DNA of 38,994 nucleotides from JAJFUE01 sp039683515 (GCA_039683515.1 JBDKRG010000024.1:1-38994), one strand, 5' to 3'. Shown: positions 24,162 to 31,589, counted from the stretch's first letter. Numbers and translations: made by a program. Notes: generated from the sequence alone by a model not told the origin.

Positions 24162-24309
24162 GAACCGCGTCAGCGGTTCGACAATTACGCGCGGCGTTTT
24201 TGTCGAACCGGTAAACCGGTTCGTTTTGGTGCGACTGCTTTCCGTGGGTTGAATCGCAACAGCGGCGATTCAACCCACGGCTTTGAACGTCGAACCGCTG
24301 ACGCGGTTC
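24162..24309. repeat. 148-bp element bounded by 21-bp perfect inverted repeats with inner hairpins
   Basis: Seen directly: 24162-24182 and 24289-24309 are perfect 21-nt reverse complements, and each is itself a hairpin (GAACCGC-GTCA-GCGGTTC). Between them lie a 9-bp stem (24204-24212/24215-24223, CGAACCGGT-AA-ACCGGTTCG) and a perfect 16-bp stem with a 7-nt loop (24242-24257/24265-24280, starting CCGTGGGTTG). About half of the bases fall in designed pairs. It lies between convergent genes, which could suit a bidirectional terminator, but there is no T-run. A non-coding mobile element is the main alternative. Confidence 0.88.
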
Positions 24310-24358
24310 TTATTTCGTGAAATTTCGTGGTTTTTTCGAGATTTTCGTGAGTGGTATT
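24310..24358. repeat. TTTCGTGG-type low-complexity repeat
   Basis: AT-rich tract of TTTCGTG units (TGAAATTTCGTGG, TTTTCGTGAGTGG) between the 148-bp element and the aminotransferase stop. Its complement pattern, ACGAAAAACACGAAA, is found again at 38897-38925. Confidence 0.65.
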
Positions 24359-25501
24359 TTATTTCTGCAACTCGGCGACGACGGTTTGGACGTCCTCGAG
24401 GCTCATCAGCGGGTGGAGCGGCAGGGTCAGGACGCGGTCGCAGAACGCATTGGAATTGGCCAGGGCGGCGCGGTCGCAGGGCGTCGTTTCGAACGCGGTG
24501 AAACCGGGGATGAACGGGTAGTGGATGCTCGTCTGGATCCCGGCGTTTTTGAGCCGGTCCATCGCCTCGCCGCGTGTTTGCCCGTCGGGCGCGACGGCGG
24601 TCATGAGGTGATGCGCGGCCTCGTCGGCGTCGATCCCGAGCCGGGGGAAAATCCAGCCGCGGGCGACGAGCGCGGTTTCGTTCAATGCGCGGTGGTACTG
24701 GCGCGCCAGCTCGCGGCGGCGCGCGTTGTTGCGGCCGAGCTTCTTGAGCTGCTCGCGGCCGAGCGCCGAGCGGATCTCATCGATGCGGCAGTTGAGGCCG
24801 TGCCGGGCGACGTCGTAGGTCGAGGCGTGGCCGCGGTGGCGGTCCCACGTCAGCGTCGTCATCCCGTGCGAGCGGAGGCTCCGCAGCGCGGCGGCGAGGT
24901 CGTCGCGGTCGGTCGCGATCATCCCGCCCTCGCCGACGGCCAGGTTTTTGTTCGAGAAAAACGAAAAGGCGGCGGCGTCGCCCCATGCCCCCATCTTGCG
25001 GCCGTGGCCCGAGCCGCCGACGCCGTGGCAGGCGTCCTCGATGAGGGCCACGCCGCGATCTTTGCAAATCTCGGAAAGCTCGTTCATCCGGCACGGCGCG
25101 CCGCCGTAGTGCATGACGACGACGGCGCGCGTGCGCGGGGTGATGCATGCCGCGGCCGCCGCCGGGTCGATCGTCGGCTCCTCGAGCGAGCAGATGTCCG
25201 CGAACACGGGGCGGGCGCCGGCGCGGACGGCCATGTTCGCCGCGGCCACGAAATTGACCGCCGGCTGGACGATCTCGTCGCCCGCGCCGATCCCGAGCGC
25301 CAGGTACGAAAGCAGGAGCGCGTCGGTGCCGTTGCTGACGGCGATGGCGTGGCGGACGCCGATCTCGGCGGCGAATTCCTCCTCGAACGCCAGCGCGACG
25401 GCGCCCATCGTGAGCCACTTGGAGCGCAGGACGGCCAGCGCCGCCTCTTCCTCCTCGCGGCCGTAATCGAGGTCGGACAGGGCGATCTTCCAGGCGCTCA
25501 T
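24359..25501 (-). CDS. DegT/DnrJ/EryC1-type sugar aminotransferase
   Basis: A 380-residue PLP enzyme of the sugar aminotransferase family. It would convert a nucleotide-linked keto-sugar to the amino-sugar using glutamate. Lys185 in FSFFSNKNLAVGEGG is the PLP lysine and Asp156 in LIEDACHG contacts the pyridine nitrogen. VSNGTDALLL (about residues 55-64) binds the phosphate. Its ATG overlaps the stop of the nucleotidyltransferase by four bases (ATGA), so the two are coupled. With the LegB-like dehydratase upstream it forms a dehydratase-aminotransferase pair, the standard way to make 4-amino-4,6-dideoxy sugars. I cannot say whether it is a true LegC; the N-terminus looks more like generic 4-aminotransferases. 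Confidence 0.87.
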   Translation of the reverse strand: MSAWKIALSDLDYGREEEEAALAVLRSKWLTMGAVALAFEEEFAAEIGVRHAIAVSNGTDALLLSYLALGIGAGDEIVQPAVNFVAAANMAVRAGARPVFADICSLEEPTIDPAAAAACITPRTRAVVVMHYGGAPCRMNELSEICKDRGVALIEDACHGVGGSGHGRKMGAWGDAAAFSFFSNKNLAVGEGGMIATDRDDLAAALRSLRSHGMTTLTWDRHRGHASTYDVARHGLNCRIDEIRSALGREQLKKLGRNNARRRELARQYHRALNETALVARGWIFPRLGIDADEAAHHLMTAVAPDGQTRGEAMDRLKNAGIQTSIHYPFIPGFTAFETTPCDRAALANSNAFCDRVLTLPLHPLMSLEDVQTVVAELQK

Positions 25502-26220
25502 TTCAGGAAATCCCCCTCGCGCTCCTCGTAGAGCTCCTGGGCGCGCGCGTAGTCCTCGGGCCGCCCGATGTCGAGCCAGATGCCGTCGAACGGGTACGTC
25601 GCGACCGGCCGCTTGAGGCGCAGCATCTCGAGGACCAGCGCCGGGAAATCGAAGTAGCGGCCCGGCGGGATCAGCTCGAGGACGCTCGGCTCGTAGACGT
25701 AGACGCCCATCGAGACGCGGTATTCCTTCTCGGGCTTTTCGATGTAGTCGACGAGCCGGCCGGCGTCGTCCAGCTCGAGGACGCCGAAGTCGATCTGGAC
25801 GCGGTTGGTGTGGGTGGCGATCGTGAGCTCGGCGCCGTGGGCCTTGTGGTAGCCGATGAGGTCGTTGAAATCGAGGTTGGTCAGCAGGTCGCCGTTCATG
25901 ACGAGGAACGTGTCGGTCAGGCCCGGGACGAGCCGCAGCGAGCCGGCCGTGCCGGTCGGCTCCGCCTCGACGACGCAGTTGATGTTCATCGGCGCCATCG
26001 CGGTGTTGATGTGCTGGTTGATGAACGCGCGGATGAGCTCGGAGAGATGGCCGAGCGTGAGGGTCACTTCCTCGATGCCGCTGCGGTGGAGCTGGCCGAG
26101 CAGGATCTCGAGGATCGGCTTGTCGCCGACCGGGACCAGCGGCTTGGGGAACGTGACGGTGAACGGCATGAGCCGCGTTCCCTTGCCGCCCGCCAGGATG
26201 ACAGTGTGTGGTGGTTTCAT
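25498..26220 (-). CDS. Sugar-phosphate nucleotidyltransferase
   Basis: A 240-residue enzyme of the NTP_transferase family that activates a sugar-1-phosphate with a nucleoside triphosphate. The N-terminal signature ILAGGKGTRLMPFT with FPKPLVPVGDKP covers the nucleotide and catalytic loops. VMNGDLLTNLDF carries the metal-binding Asp, and EKPEKEYRVSMGVYV the sugar-binding region. There is no C-terminal left-handed helix or MPI domain, so it matches short GlmU-less forms such as PtmE-type or RmlA-like enzymes. It lies between the LegB-like dehydratase and the aminotransferase, suggesting it makes their NDP-sugar substrate. Base preference is not predictable. Confidence 0.87.
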   Translation of the reverse strand: MKPPHTVILAGGKGTRLMPFTVTFPKPLVPVGDKPILEILLGQLHRSGIEEVTLTLGHLSELIRAFINQHINTAMAPMNINCVVEAEPTGTAGSLRLVPGLTDTFLVMNGDLLTNLDFNDLIGYHKAHGAELTIATHTNRVQIDFGVLELDDAGRLVDYIEKPEKEYRVSMGVYVYEPSVLELIPPGRYFDFPALVLEMLRLKRPVATYPFDGIWLDIGRPEDYARAQELYEEREGDFLK

Positions 26221-26282
26221 ATCGTGCTCGTCATCGTGCGCATCATCGTGCTCGTGCTCGTCATCGTAATCGAAAATCGAAC
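26220..26282. repeat. CATCGTGCTCGT short-period repeat
   Basis: Tandem degenerate units ATCGTGCTCGTC fill the gap between the LegB-like dehydratase stop and the nucleotidyltransferase ATG. The tract leaves no visible ribosome-binding site for the latter, so translation may depend on a weak or leaderless start. Confidence 0.75.
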
Positions 26283-26290
26283 TTGCGAAC

Positions 26291-27283
26291 TCAAACCGTA
26301 TACCCGCCGATTCTGTATTCGTCCGCCGCGCCGCGGATGTATTCCGCCGTGCGCCGGAGCCCGTCCTCGAAGCTCACGCGCGGCTCCCAGCCGAGCAGTT
26401 TGCGCGCTTTTTCCGCATTGCACAGGAGCAGGCCGACCTCGCTCTTGTCGGGCCGGACGCGCCCGGCTTCGGTCACGATTTTTGCGTTCGACCCGGCCGC
26501 CGCGAGGCACGCATGGGCGATCTCGCCGATCGAGCGCGCCGCGCCCGAGCCGAAATGGATCGTCTCGCCGTCGATGCCGACGGCCGTCGCCGCCAGCACG
26601 AACGCCCGCGCCGAGTCCTCGACGAACGTCATGTCGCGTTTCGGGTCGAGGCTTCCCAGCCGGATTTCTTCACTGCCCGCGAGCGCCTGCGCCAGGACCG
26701 TGGGGATGACCGCGCGCTGGCTCTGGCGCGGGCCGAACGTGTTGAATGGCCGCAGCGTCACGACCGGCACGTCGAACGAGCGCCAGTAGCTTTCGGCCAG
26801 CTTGTCGGCGCCGATCTTCGAGGCCGAGTAGGGGGACTGGGCCTGAAGCGGGTGCTGCTCGTCGATCGGGGTGTATTGGGCGGTGCCGTAGACCTCGCTC
26901 GTCGAGGTGACGATGATGCGGCGCGCGCCGCAGCGGAGCGCGGCCTCGAGCAGGTGGAGCGTCCCGGAGACGTTCACGGCTTGGTAGGACGCCGGCGCGG
27001 CGTAGGAGTACGGGATGCCGATGAGGGCCGCCATGTGCACGATCACATCGATGCCTTCGGCAATCTGAAGCATCTGGTAGGGATCGGTGACGTCGCCGGG
27101 GGCGATCTCCAGGCGGCCCTGGGACTCGGCCTCGAGGGCGATGGCGGAGCGGTCGAGGTGGCCGCGCAGGCCGCGCGAGTTGTAATGGACGAGCGCGCGG
27201 ACGCGGCAGCCTTCGTTCAAGAACGCCTCGACGACATGGCTGCCGATGAAACCACCGGCCCCGGTGATCAGCACGCGATCCAT
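26291..27283 (-). CDS. LegB-like NAD-dependent nucleotide-sugar 4,6-dehydratase
   Basis: A 330-residue extended SDR enzyme. GAGGFIGSH (residues 8-16) is the NAD loop, STSEVYGT the T-S-E segment used by 4,6-dehydratases (Thr128 to Glu130), and Tyr152/Lys156 in PYSASK the catalytic pair. Long stretches such as HMAALIGIPYSYAAP and RPFNTFGPRQSQRAVIPT closely match, from memory, the Campylobacter LegB (GDP-GlcNAc 4,6-dehydratase of legionaminic acid synthesis). It should give a 4-keto-6-deoxy sugar for the aminotransferase downstream. AAGGAGG 7-8 nt before the ATG is a strong ribosome-binding site, so it is probably the first gene of the cassette. Other legionaminate genes are not in view. Confidence 0.87.
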   Translation of the reverse strand: MDRVLITGAGGFIGSHVVEAFLNEGCRVRALVHYNSRGLRGHLDRSAIALEAESQGRLEIAPGDVTDPYQMLQIAEGIDVIVHMAALIGIPYSYAAPASYQAVNVSGTLHLLEAALRCGARRIIVTSTSEVYGTAQYTPIDEQHPLQAQSPYSASKIGADKLAESYWRSFDVPVVTLRPFNTFGPRQSQRAVIPTVLAQALAGSEEIRLGSLDPKRDMTFVEDSARAFVLAATAVGIDGETIHFGSGAARSIGEIAHACLAAAGSNAKIVTEAGRVRPDKSEVGLLLCNAEKARKLLGWEPRVSFEDGLRRTAEYIRGAADEYRIGGYTV

Positions 27284-27495
27284 AATCGGCCCTCCTTGGG
27301 CCTATCCTGTGCGATTCAACGGGGCTCGTCAACATGCGAATGCAAAAACAGATTTGCGGCCGGCGATCCCGTTGCCGCATGGGCAACGCTGCTCATCCGG
27401 CCAATCGCACCCCCTTCTCCGATTCTTTGTCTGTCCGGATTTTTGTGGTTCAATAATATCAAACCAATCAGATATGCTGGATGAAGGGGCGTATC
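27284..27495. promoter_or_regulatory. Divergent intergenic region, LegB-like (-) and HAD phosphatase (+)
   Basis: No gene is seen. The region must carry promoters in both directions. The right third is AT-rich (GTGGTTCAATAATATCAAACC, about 27445-27465), but I find no well-spaced -35/-10 pair. A small stem GTTGCC-GCATG-GGCAAC lies near 27370-27386. The strong AAGGAGG of the dehydratase and an AAGGGG for the HAD gene mark its edges. Confidence 0.4.
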
Positions 27496-28179
27496 ATGTG
27501 TGCGATGATATCGGACAAACCCAAATCGCGTTTTTCTGAGATCCGTCTTGTCGTTTACGACATGGACGGAACGCTGATCGACGCCTTCGTCGACATCCAC
27601 GACGGCATCAATACGGTGCTGAAGCGGTTCGGGTTGCCGCCGCGCACGATGGACGACGTCCGGCGCGGCGTGGGCGACGGCGCGCGGATGCTGATCGCGC
27701 GGATGCTCCCGCCCGAGGCCCAGGGGCTGCTCGACGAGGCCTACCACGCCTACCGCGCCTATTACGCCGCCCACCCGATCGTGCGCGCCGGGCTTTACCC
27801 GGGCGTGGCCGCCACGCTCGACCGGCTGCGCCTCCGCGGCGTCCACCAGGCGATCCTGACCAACAAGCCCGACGAGGTCGCCCGCCCGATCTGCGACAAG
27901 CTCGGCCTGACCGGCGTCGTGGACGGCATCTGGGGGGAGGTCGACGGCGTCCCGTCCAAGCCCGATCCCGAGGCGCTCCTGGCGATCGTGCGCCATTTCG
28001 GGCTCGAGCCCGCCCAGTGCGCGATGGTCGGCGACGGCCACCCCGACTGCATGGTGGCCCGCGCCGCCGGCGCGCGGTTTTTCGGCGTGACGTGGGGGCA
28101 GATGTCGCGCGACGACCTCGTCCTGCACCGGCCCGACGCCATGCTCGAGAGCTTCGAGCAGCTGAATTCCTTGATTTAA
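27496..28179 (+). CDS. HAD phosphatase, phosphoglycolate phosphatase-like
   Basis: A 227-residue HAD-superfamily phosphatase with a four-helix cap (subclass I). Motif I is VVYDMDGTLID with the nucleophile Asp, motif II LTNKP, motif III Lys in PSKPDP and motif IV VGDGHPD. The layout is that of Gph-type phosphoglycolate phosphatases and related beta-phosphoglucomutase-like proteins. Substrate is uncertain because this subfamily is broad. The start MCAM is chosen because AAGGGG sits 6 nt before it; an in-frame ATG lies five codons upstream. It stands alone on the plus strand, divergent from the dehydratase. Confidence 0.87.
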   Translation: MCAMISDKPKSRFSEIRLVVYDMDGTLIDAFVDIHDGINTVLKRFGLPPRTMDDVRRGVGDGARMLIARMLPPEAQGLLDEAYHAYRAYYAAHPIVRAGLYPGVAATLDRLRLRGVHQAILTNKPDEVARPICDKLGLTGVVDGIWGEVDGVPSKPDPEALLAIVRHFGLEPAQCAMVGDGHPDCMVARAAGARFFGVTWGQMSRDDLVLHRPDAMLESFEQLNSLI

Positions 28180-28352
28180 CGACCGGTTATCTCCCCGTCC
28201 CCCGGTTCATCATGGCGGCCTTGATCTCGTCACAAGACCTGTCCGTGATAAGCACACAGGTACCCTACATGAAGTCTTCGCCGCCGGCCTTGCTGCGTTG
28301 CGGCGTGTTGTTGGCAACGGGGTCGAGATCGTCGATGCGTCGAAAGCGGTCG

Positions 28353-28724
28353 TCAGGGGCGGAATGATTTCAATTCGAGATCGGGGATGACACGGTAGTG
28401 CCTTATGTTGGCAGTGCATAGCTGGCTCTGGATCTCAATTGCCGTGGCTGCGATCAGGGCATCGGCCAAACCGAGCGAATTGCCGATCGAGTGTTGTTCC
28501 ATGTAAATGCGGGCGCGGAATCCAATTTCCTCGGACAAGGGAAGAACCTGAAATGCGGTCATAAACCTCCGGATGGCGGCCAGTTCCCGTTTATTGCGGG
28601 CGCCCTGAATGAGCTCCATGTGAGAGACGATCGAAGCGTGGCGCTGCGGGTCGGCATCGATCACGGCAGCGGCCTTTTCATTGCCGCGCAAAGTCCAGAC
28701 CAGAATGTCGGTGTCATAGATCAT
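28353..28724 (-). CDS. vapC: PIN-domain ribonuclease, VapC-like toxin
   Basis: A 123-residue PIN-domain nuclease. The acidic residues of the active site are visible: Asp4 in MIYDTDIL, Glu37 in SHMELIQGA and Asp88 in LGLADALIA. A later Asn105 in CTANIRHY matches the T-x-N-x-x-x-F position. VapC toxins cut specific tRNA or rRNA sites when the antitoxin is lost. The start overlaps the end of the antitoxin-like gene by 11 nt, as in many toxin-antitoxin pairs. Base composition here is lower in GC than flanking genes, consistent with horizontal transfer. Confidence 0.82.
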   Translation of the reverse strand: MIYDTDILVWTLRGNEKAAAVIDADPQRHASIVSHMELIQGARNKRELAAIRRFMTAFQVLPLSEEIGFRARIYMEQHSIGNSLGLADALIAATAIEIQSQLCTANIRHYRVIPDLELKSFRP

Positions 28725-28962
28725 GGATTCGGCCCCGGCGCAATTTGCGGACATATTCGGCAGGATTGGCCATATCGGCGCGTTCCTTCCACATGCCGAA
28801 GGCGGGCTGGCGCTTAATCGACACGGCCGGCCGAGCCGATTTTTTCGGGATGATCAAGGCAATCTCGCAGCCCCGCCTGGATAAAGTGACGGTTTCGTCG
28901 CGCTCGATGGCCTCGATGATTTTCCTGGGGTTGCGTCGCAGGTCCAACATGCTGGCTTTCAT
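28714..28962 (-). CDS. vapB: Antitoxin-like protein (Phd/VapB type)
   Basis: An 82-residue protein: a short N-terminal DNA-binding-like part (MKASMLDLRRNPRKIIEAIE, then RDETVTLSRRGCEIALIIP), resembling the Phd/YefM fold, and a charged flexible tail that would wrap the toxin. AAGGAG lies 9 nt before the ATG. It precedes and overlaps the PIN-domain gene, so it is the expected antitoxin and repressor of the pair. The symbol reflects its position as VapC partner; by fold it is closer to Phd. Confidence 0.75.
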   Translation of the reverse strand: MKASMLDLRRNPRKIIEAIERDETVTLSRRGCEIALIIPKKSARPAVSIKRQPAFGMWKERADMANPAEYVRKLRRGRIHDL

Positions 28963-29065
28963 GGCAACAACTCCTTGTGCACACTACAAGTGTGCACTAC
29001 GTGCCGGATCGAAATCAATCAAAAAGGGATGGCCTGGGCCGCGGAAACCGGGCATTTCGATTTTC
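28963..29065. promoter_or_regulatory. Intergenic region upstream of the VapBC-like pair
   Basis: Divergent spacer towards the ArsR gene. Just upstream of the antitoxin ribosome-binding site is TGTGCACACTACAAGTGTGCAC (28976-28997, core), in which GTGCACAC and GTGTGCAC are 8-nt inverted arms separated by TACAA. This fits an operator for autorepression by the antitoxin. Confidence 0.5.
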
Positions 29066-29100
29066 TTGACACCGCGTGATCTATTTGGCTATATTGCCAA
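29066..29100 (+). promoter_or_regulatory. Promoter and likely ArsR operator
   Basis: A consensus -35 TTGACA (29066-29071) and a -10 TATATT (29090-29095) are 18 bp apart. The inverted repeat TTGGC-TATATT-GCCAA (29085-29100) exactly brackets the -10 box, a position where a bound repressor would block polymerase. The ArsR-family gene starts 17 bp later, so self-repression is the likely use (inference). Confidence 0.75.
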
Positions 29101-29116
29101 GCAGTTGGGGTGGGGC

Positions 29117-29452
29117 ATGAACGCACGCAAACAGAGCCAGTTCGAGGAGCGGGCGCGGATCATCAAGGCGATGGCGCACCCGTCGCGGCTGTTCATCGTC
29201 GACGAGCTGGCGCGCGGCGAGCGCTGCGTGTGCGAGATCACGGCGCTCGTGGGCGCGGACATCTCGACGGTTTCCAAGCATCTGAGCATCCTCAAGAAGG
29301 CCGGGATCGTCGCCGACCGCAAGGAGGGGCTGATGGTGTATTACCGGCTGAAAACCCCGTGCATCATGCAGTTCTTCGGGTGCGTCGAGTCGGTGCAGAA
29401 GGCCAACGGCGGCGGCCGCAGGGCGGCGTGCTGCGCGAGGGGCGGCCGATAA
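29117..29452 (+). CDS. ArsR family metalloregulator with CVC motif
   Basis: A 111-residue winged-helix repressor. ISTVSKHLSILKKAGIV is the recognition helix region. RCVCEIT holds Cys37 and Cys39, the C-x-C arrangement on helix alpha-3 used by the E. coli-type ArsR to sense As(III)/Sb(III). Additional cysteines (FFGCVES and AACCARG) near the C-terminus could complete a thiol site. It is followed by a COG0701-type permease with a one-base stop/start overlap (TAATG), so the regulator controls its own operon. The start is the first ATG after the promoter. Whether the signal is arsenic, another metal or an oxidant is not decidable here. Confidence 0.87.
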   Translation: MNARKQSQFEERARIIKAMAHPSRLFIVDELARGERCVCEITALVGADISTVSKHLSILKKAGIVADRKEGLMVYYRLKTPCIMQFFGCVESVQKANGGGRRAACCARGGR

Positions 29453-30510
29453 TGCTTGGCGTTTCGACCAACCAGCTGTCCGTCCGGCGGCGGCGCGCCG
29501 TCTCGATCGGCCTGGCGGCCGCGGCCCTGGTCGCGTGGTGGCTGCTCTACCGCAACCTGGCGCCGCTGGCGCGCTGGATCGCCTACGATGCGCTGCCGTT
29601 CAGGGCGGAGACGCACCTGGGCAGCGCCGTCGAGTTCTTCATTTTCGAAGTCCCCAAGGTCCTGATGCTGCTCGTCCTCGTCGTGTTCGGCGTCGGGGTG
29701 ATCCGCTCGTTCTTCACGCCCGAGCGCACGCGCCAGATCCTGGCCGGCCGGCGCGAGTCGGCCGGCAACGTGCTGGCCGCGCTGCTCGGGATCGTGACGC
29801 CGTTCTGCTCGTGCTCGGCCGTGCCGCTGTTCATCGGGTTCGTGACGACGGGCGTCCCGCTCGGCGTGACGTTCTCGTTCCTGATCTCGGCGCCGATGGT
29901 CAACGAGATCGCGCTCGTGCTGCTGTTTGGGATGTTCGGGTGGAAAGTGGCCGCGCTCTACATGGGCACGGGGCTCGTCATCGCGATGGTCGCCGGGTGG
30001 GTGATCGGCCGGCTGCGGCTGGAGAGCTGGGTCGAGGACTGGGTCTACGCGATGAACATGGGCGCGGCCTCGAGCGACCGGCCCGAAATGACGTGGGCCG
30101 AGCGGATCGACTACGGCCGGCAGGCCGTGCGCGACATCGTCGGCAAGGTCTGGATCTACGTCGTCCTGGGGATCGCCATCGGCGCCGGGATCCACGGCTA
30201 CGTGCCGCAGGATTTCATGGCGCGGATCATGGGCAAGGAGGCCGGGTGGTGGAGCGTGCCGCTGGCCGTGGCGATCGGCATCCCGATGTATTCGAACGCG
30301 GCCGGGATCATCCCGATCGTGCAGGCGCTCCTCGGCAAGGGGGCGGCGCTGGGGACGGTGCTGGCCTTCATGATGGCGGTCATCGCCCTGTCGCTGCCGG
30401 AGATGATCATCCTGCGCAAGGTTCTCAAGCCGAAGCTGATCGGGGTGTTCGTCGGCGTGGTGGGGATGGGGATCCTGATCGTCGGGTATTTGTTCAATTC
30501 GATTTTCTAA
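29452..30510 (+). CDS. COG0701 permease (PF03773; ArsP-like)
   Basis: A 352-residue membrane protein with eight or so predicted helices. The first lies at residues 17-33, followed by the family signature TPFCSCSAVPLFIGF (Cys119, Cys121) and SAPMVNEIALVLL. A mirrored half repeats the pattern with IGIPMYSNAAGIIPIVQ. This family includes ArsP, an exporter of trivalent organoarsenicals, and other uncharacterised permeases; the Cys pair is a metal or metalloid-thiol site in models. It is translationally coupled to the ArsR gene and followed by a small thioredoxin. An efflux role with thiol chemistry is likely; the exact substrate is inference. Confidence 0.86.
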   Translation: MLGVSTNQLSVRRRRAVSIGLAAAALVAWWLLYRNLAPLARWIAYDALPFRAETHLGSAVEFFIFEVPKVLMLLVLVVFGVGVIRSFFTPERTRQILAGRRESAGNVLAALLGIVTPFCSCSAVPLFIGFVTTGVPLGVTFSFLISAPMVNEIALVLLFGMFGWKVAALYMGTGLVIAMVAGWVIGRLRLESWVEDWVYAMNMGAASSDRPEMTWAERIDYGRQAVRDIVGKVWIYVVLGIAIGAGIHGYVPQDFMARIMGKEAGWWSVPLAVAIGIPMYSNAAGIIPIVQALLGKGAALGTVLAFMMAVIALSLPEMIILRKVLKPKLIGVFVGVVGMGILIVGYLFNSIF

Positions 30511-30511
30511 C

Positions 30512-30540
30512 GAGGGCCGGGCCGGGGCGCCGGCCCCATG
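30512..30540. repeat. Half-site of the GCCGGCGGGGGCGCCGGC palindrome family
   Basis: The gap between permease and small thioredoxin contains GGGCCGGGGCGCCGGCCCCA, a relative of the arms of the 125-bp element. It supplies an extra in-frame ATG (30538) that is unlikely to be the real start of the thioredoxin. Confidence 0.6.
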
Positions 30541-30567
30541 CTCAAAAACATGCGGAAGGGTGGACAG

Positions 30568-30801
30568 ATGAAAGAGATCAAGGTGCTGGGTTCGGGGTGC
30601 GCCAAGTGCATGAAGCTCTATGAGGCGACCAACGAGGCGGCCAGCGGGCTCGGGATCGAATACAACCTGCAGAAGGTGACCGATCTTCAGCAGATCATGG
30701 GCTACGGCGTGATGATGACGCCGGCGCTGGTCGTCGACGGCCAGGTCAAGGTCGTCGGCCGCGTGCCGGGCGTGGACGAGATCAAAAAACTGTTGAATTG
30801 A
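30568..30801 (+). CDS. Small thioredoxin-like protein (TM0996/MTH895 family)
   Basis: A 77-residue minimal thioredoxin fold. LGSGCAKCMKL holds the redox pair Cys11 and Cys14, and MMTPALVVDG carries the cis-Pro loop. This is the 'redox-active disulfide protein 2' family, often encoded next to COG0701 permeases, as here. It probably reduces a disulfide in, or hands a metalloid-thiol to, the permease. GAAGGG precedes the ATG. Its stop overlaps an ATG of the next frame (TGATG), though the reductase downstream more likely starts 18 nt further on. Confidence 0.87.
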   Translation: MKEIKVLGSGCAKCMKLYEATNEAASGLGIEYNLQKVTDLQQIMGYGVMMTPALVVDGQVKVVGRVPGVDEIKKLLN

Positions 30802-30818
30802 TGGCCGGGAGGACGCTT

Positions 30819-31589
30819 ATGTCGACCCAGTCGGTCGGTTTCATCGGAGCCGGGAGAGTCGCCCGGATTCTTCTGGGCGGGTGGAAGCGTGCCGGGGCAA
30901 TGCCGGCGCGCTGCGTCTTGTTCGATGCGAATCCGGAGGCATGCCGGCCGCTCGAACAGCTCGGGGCGGAGGTTGCCTCCGATCCCGCCCGGGCGGCCGC
31001 GCAGGACGTCGTCGTCCTCGCCGTGCATCCGCCCATGATCAAGGACGCGATCGCGTCCGTGGCCGCCAGCCTGAAGAGCGACGCGATCGTGGTTTCCCTC
31101 GCGCCCAAGTTCACGATCGCAAAGCTCTCGGAAATGCTCGGCGGGTTCAGCCGGATCGGCCGCGTGATTCCGAATGCGCCGTCGCTCGTCGGCCGCGGCT
31201 ACAACCCCGTGGCTTTTTCGGAGAGCCTCGGCGGCGAGGACAGGGCGATCGTCTCGGGCCTGCTTGCCCCGCTCGGGGATTGCCCCGAAGTCGACGAGCG
31301 CCGCCTCGAGGCCTACGCGATCCTGTCGGCGATGGGGCCGACTTATTTCTGGCCGCAGCTCTACGCGCTCAAGTCGCTCGGCGAATCGTTCGGCCTGACC
31401 GGCGAGGCGGCCATGGACGCCCTCGACAAGATGCTGTGGGGCGCGGTCGCGACGATGAAACAATCCGGCCTGTCGCCGGAAGAGGTTCAGGACCTCGTTC
31501 CGGTGAAGCCGATGGCCGACGAAGTCGGGGCGATCTCCGCCGCGTACGGACAAAAATTGAATTCATTGATGGACAAAATCCGGCCCTGA
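30819..31589 (+). CDS. NAD(P)-dependent reductase, pyrroline-5-carboxylate reductase-like
   Basis: A 256-residue protein with a Rossmann fold at its N-terminus (VGFIGAGRVARILLGGW, residues about 6-22) and the P5CR-like order: VVLAVHPPMIKDAI, then IGRVIPNAPSLVGRG (the R-x-M-P-N-x-P position of ProC, here R-V-I-P-N-A-P) and a helical C-terminal half. True ProC enzymes reduce pyrroline-5-carboxylate to proline; the changes in the C-terminal half make another substrate possible. GGGAGG lies 6-7 nt before the ATG, supporting this start over an earlier one overlapping the previous stop. Its place inside an ArsR/permease/thioredoxin operon is unusual and suggests NAD(P)H use in the same process. Confidence 0.78.
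   Translation: MSTQSVGFIGAGRVARILLGGWKRAGAMPARCVLFDANPEACRPLEQLGAEVASDPARAAAQDVVVLAVHPPMIKDAIASVAASLKSDAIVVSLAPKFTIAKLSEMLGGFSRIGRVIPNAPSLVGRGYNPVAFSESLGGEDRAIVSGLLAPLGDCPEVDERRLEAYAILSAMGPTYFWPQLYALKSLGESFGLTGEAAMDALDKMLWGAVATMKQSGLSPEEVQDLVPVKPMADEVGAISAAYGQKLNSLMDKIRP

Noticed and set aside
24162..24309. Insertion sequence
   Set aside because: The inverted ends resemble IS termini, but 148 bp cannot encode a transposase and no flanking target duplication was seen. At most it is a non-autonomous element.
28178..28390. Gene remnant between the HAD gene and the VapC gene (frame reading HTGTLHEVFAAGLAALRRVV)
   Set aside because: About 70 codons are open and look protein-like, but there is no start codon until near the end, no ribosome-binding site and no family I can name. 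It may be a decayed gene end; it is not strong enough to list.
30538..30567. Upstream ATGs for the small thioredoxin gene
   Set aside because: They arise from the palindromic repeat half-site and give a leader (MLKNMRKGGQ) absent from this compact family.
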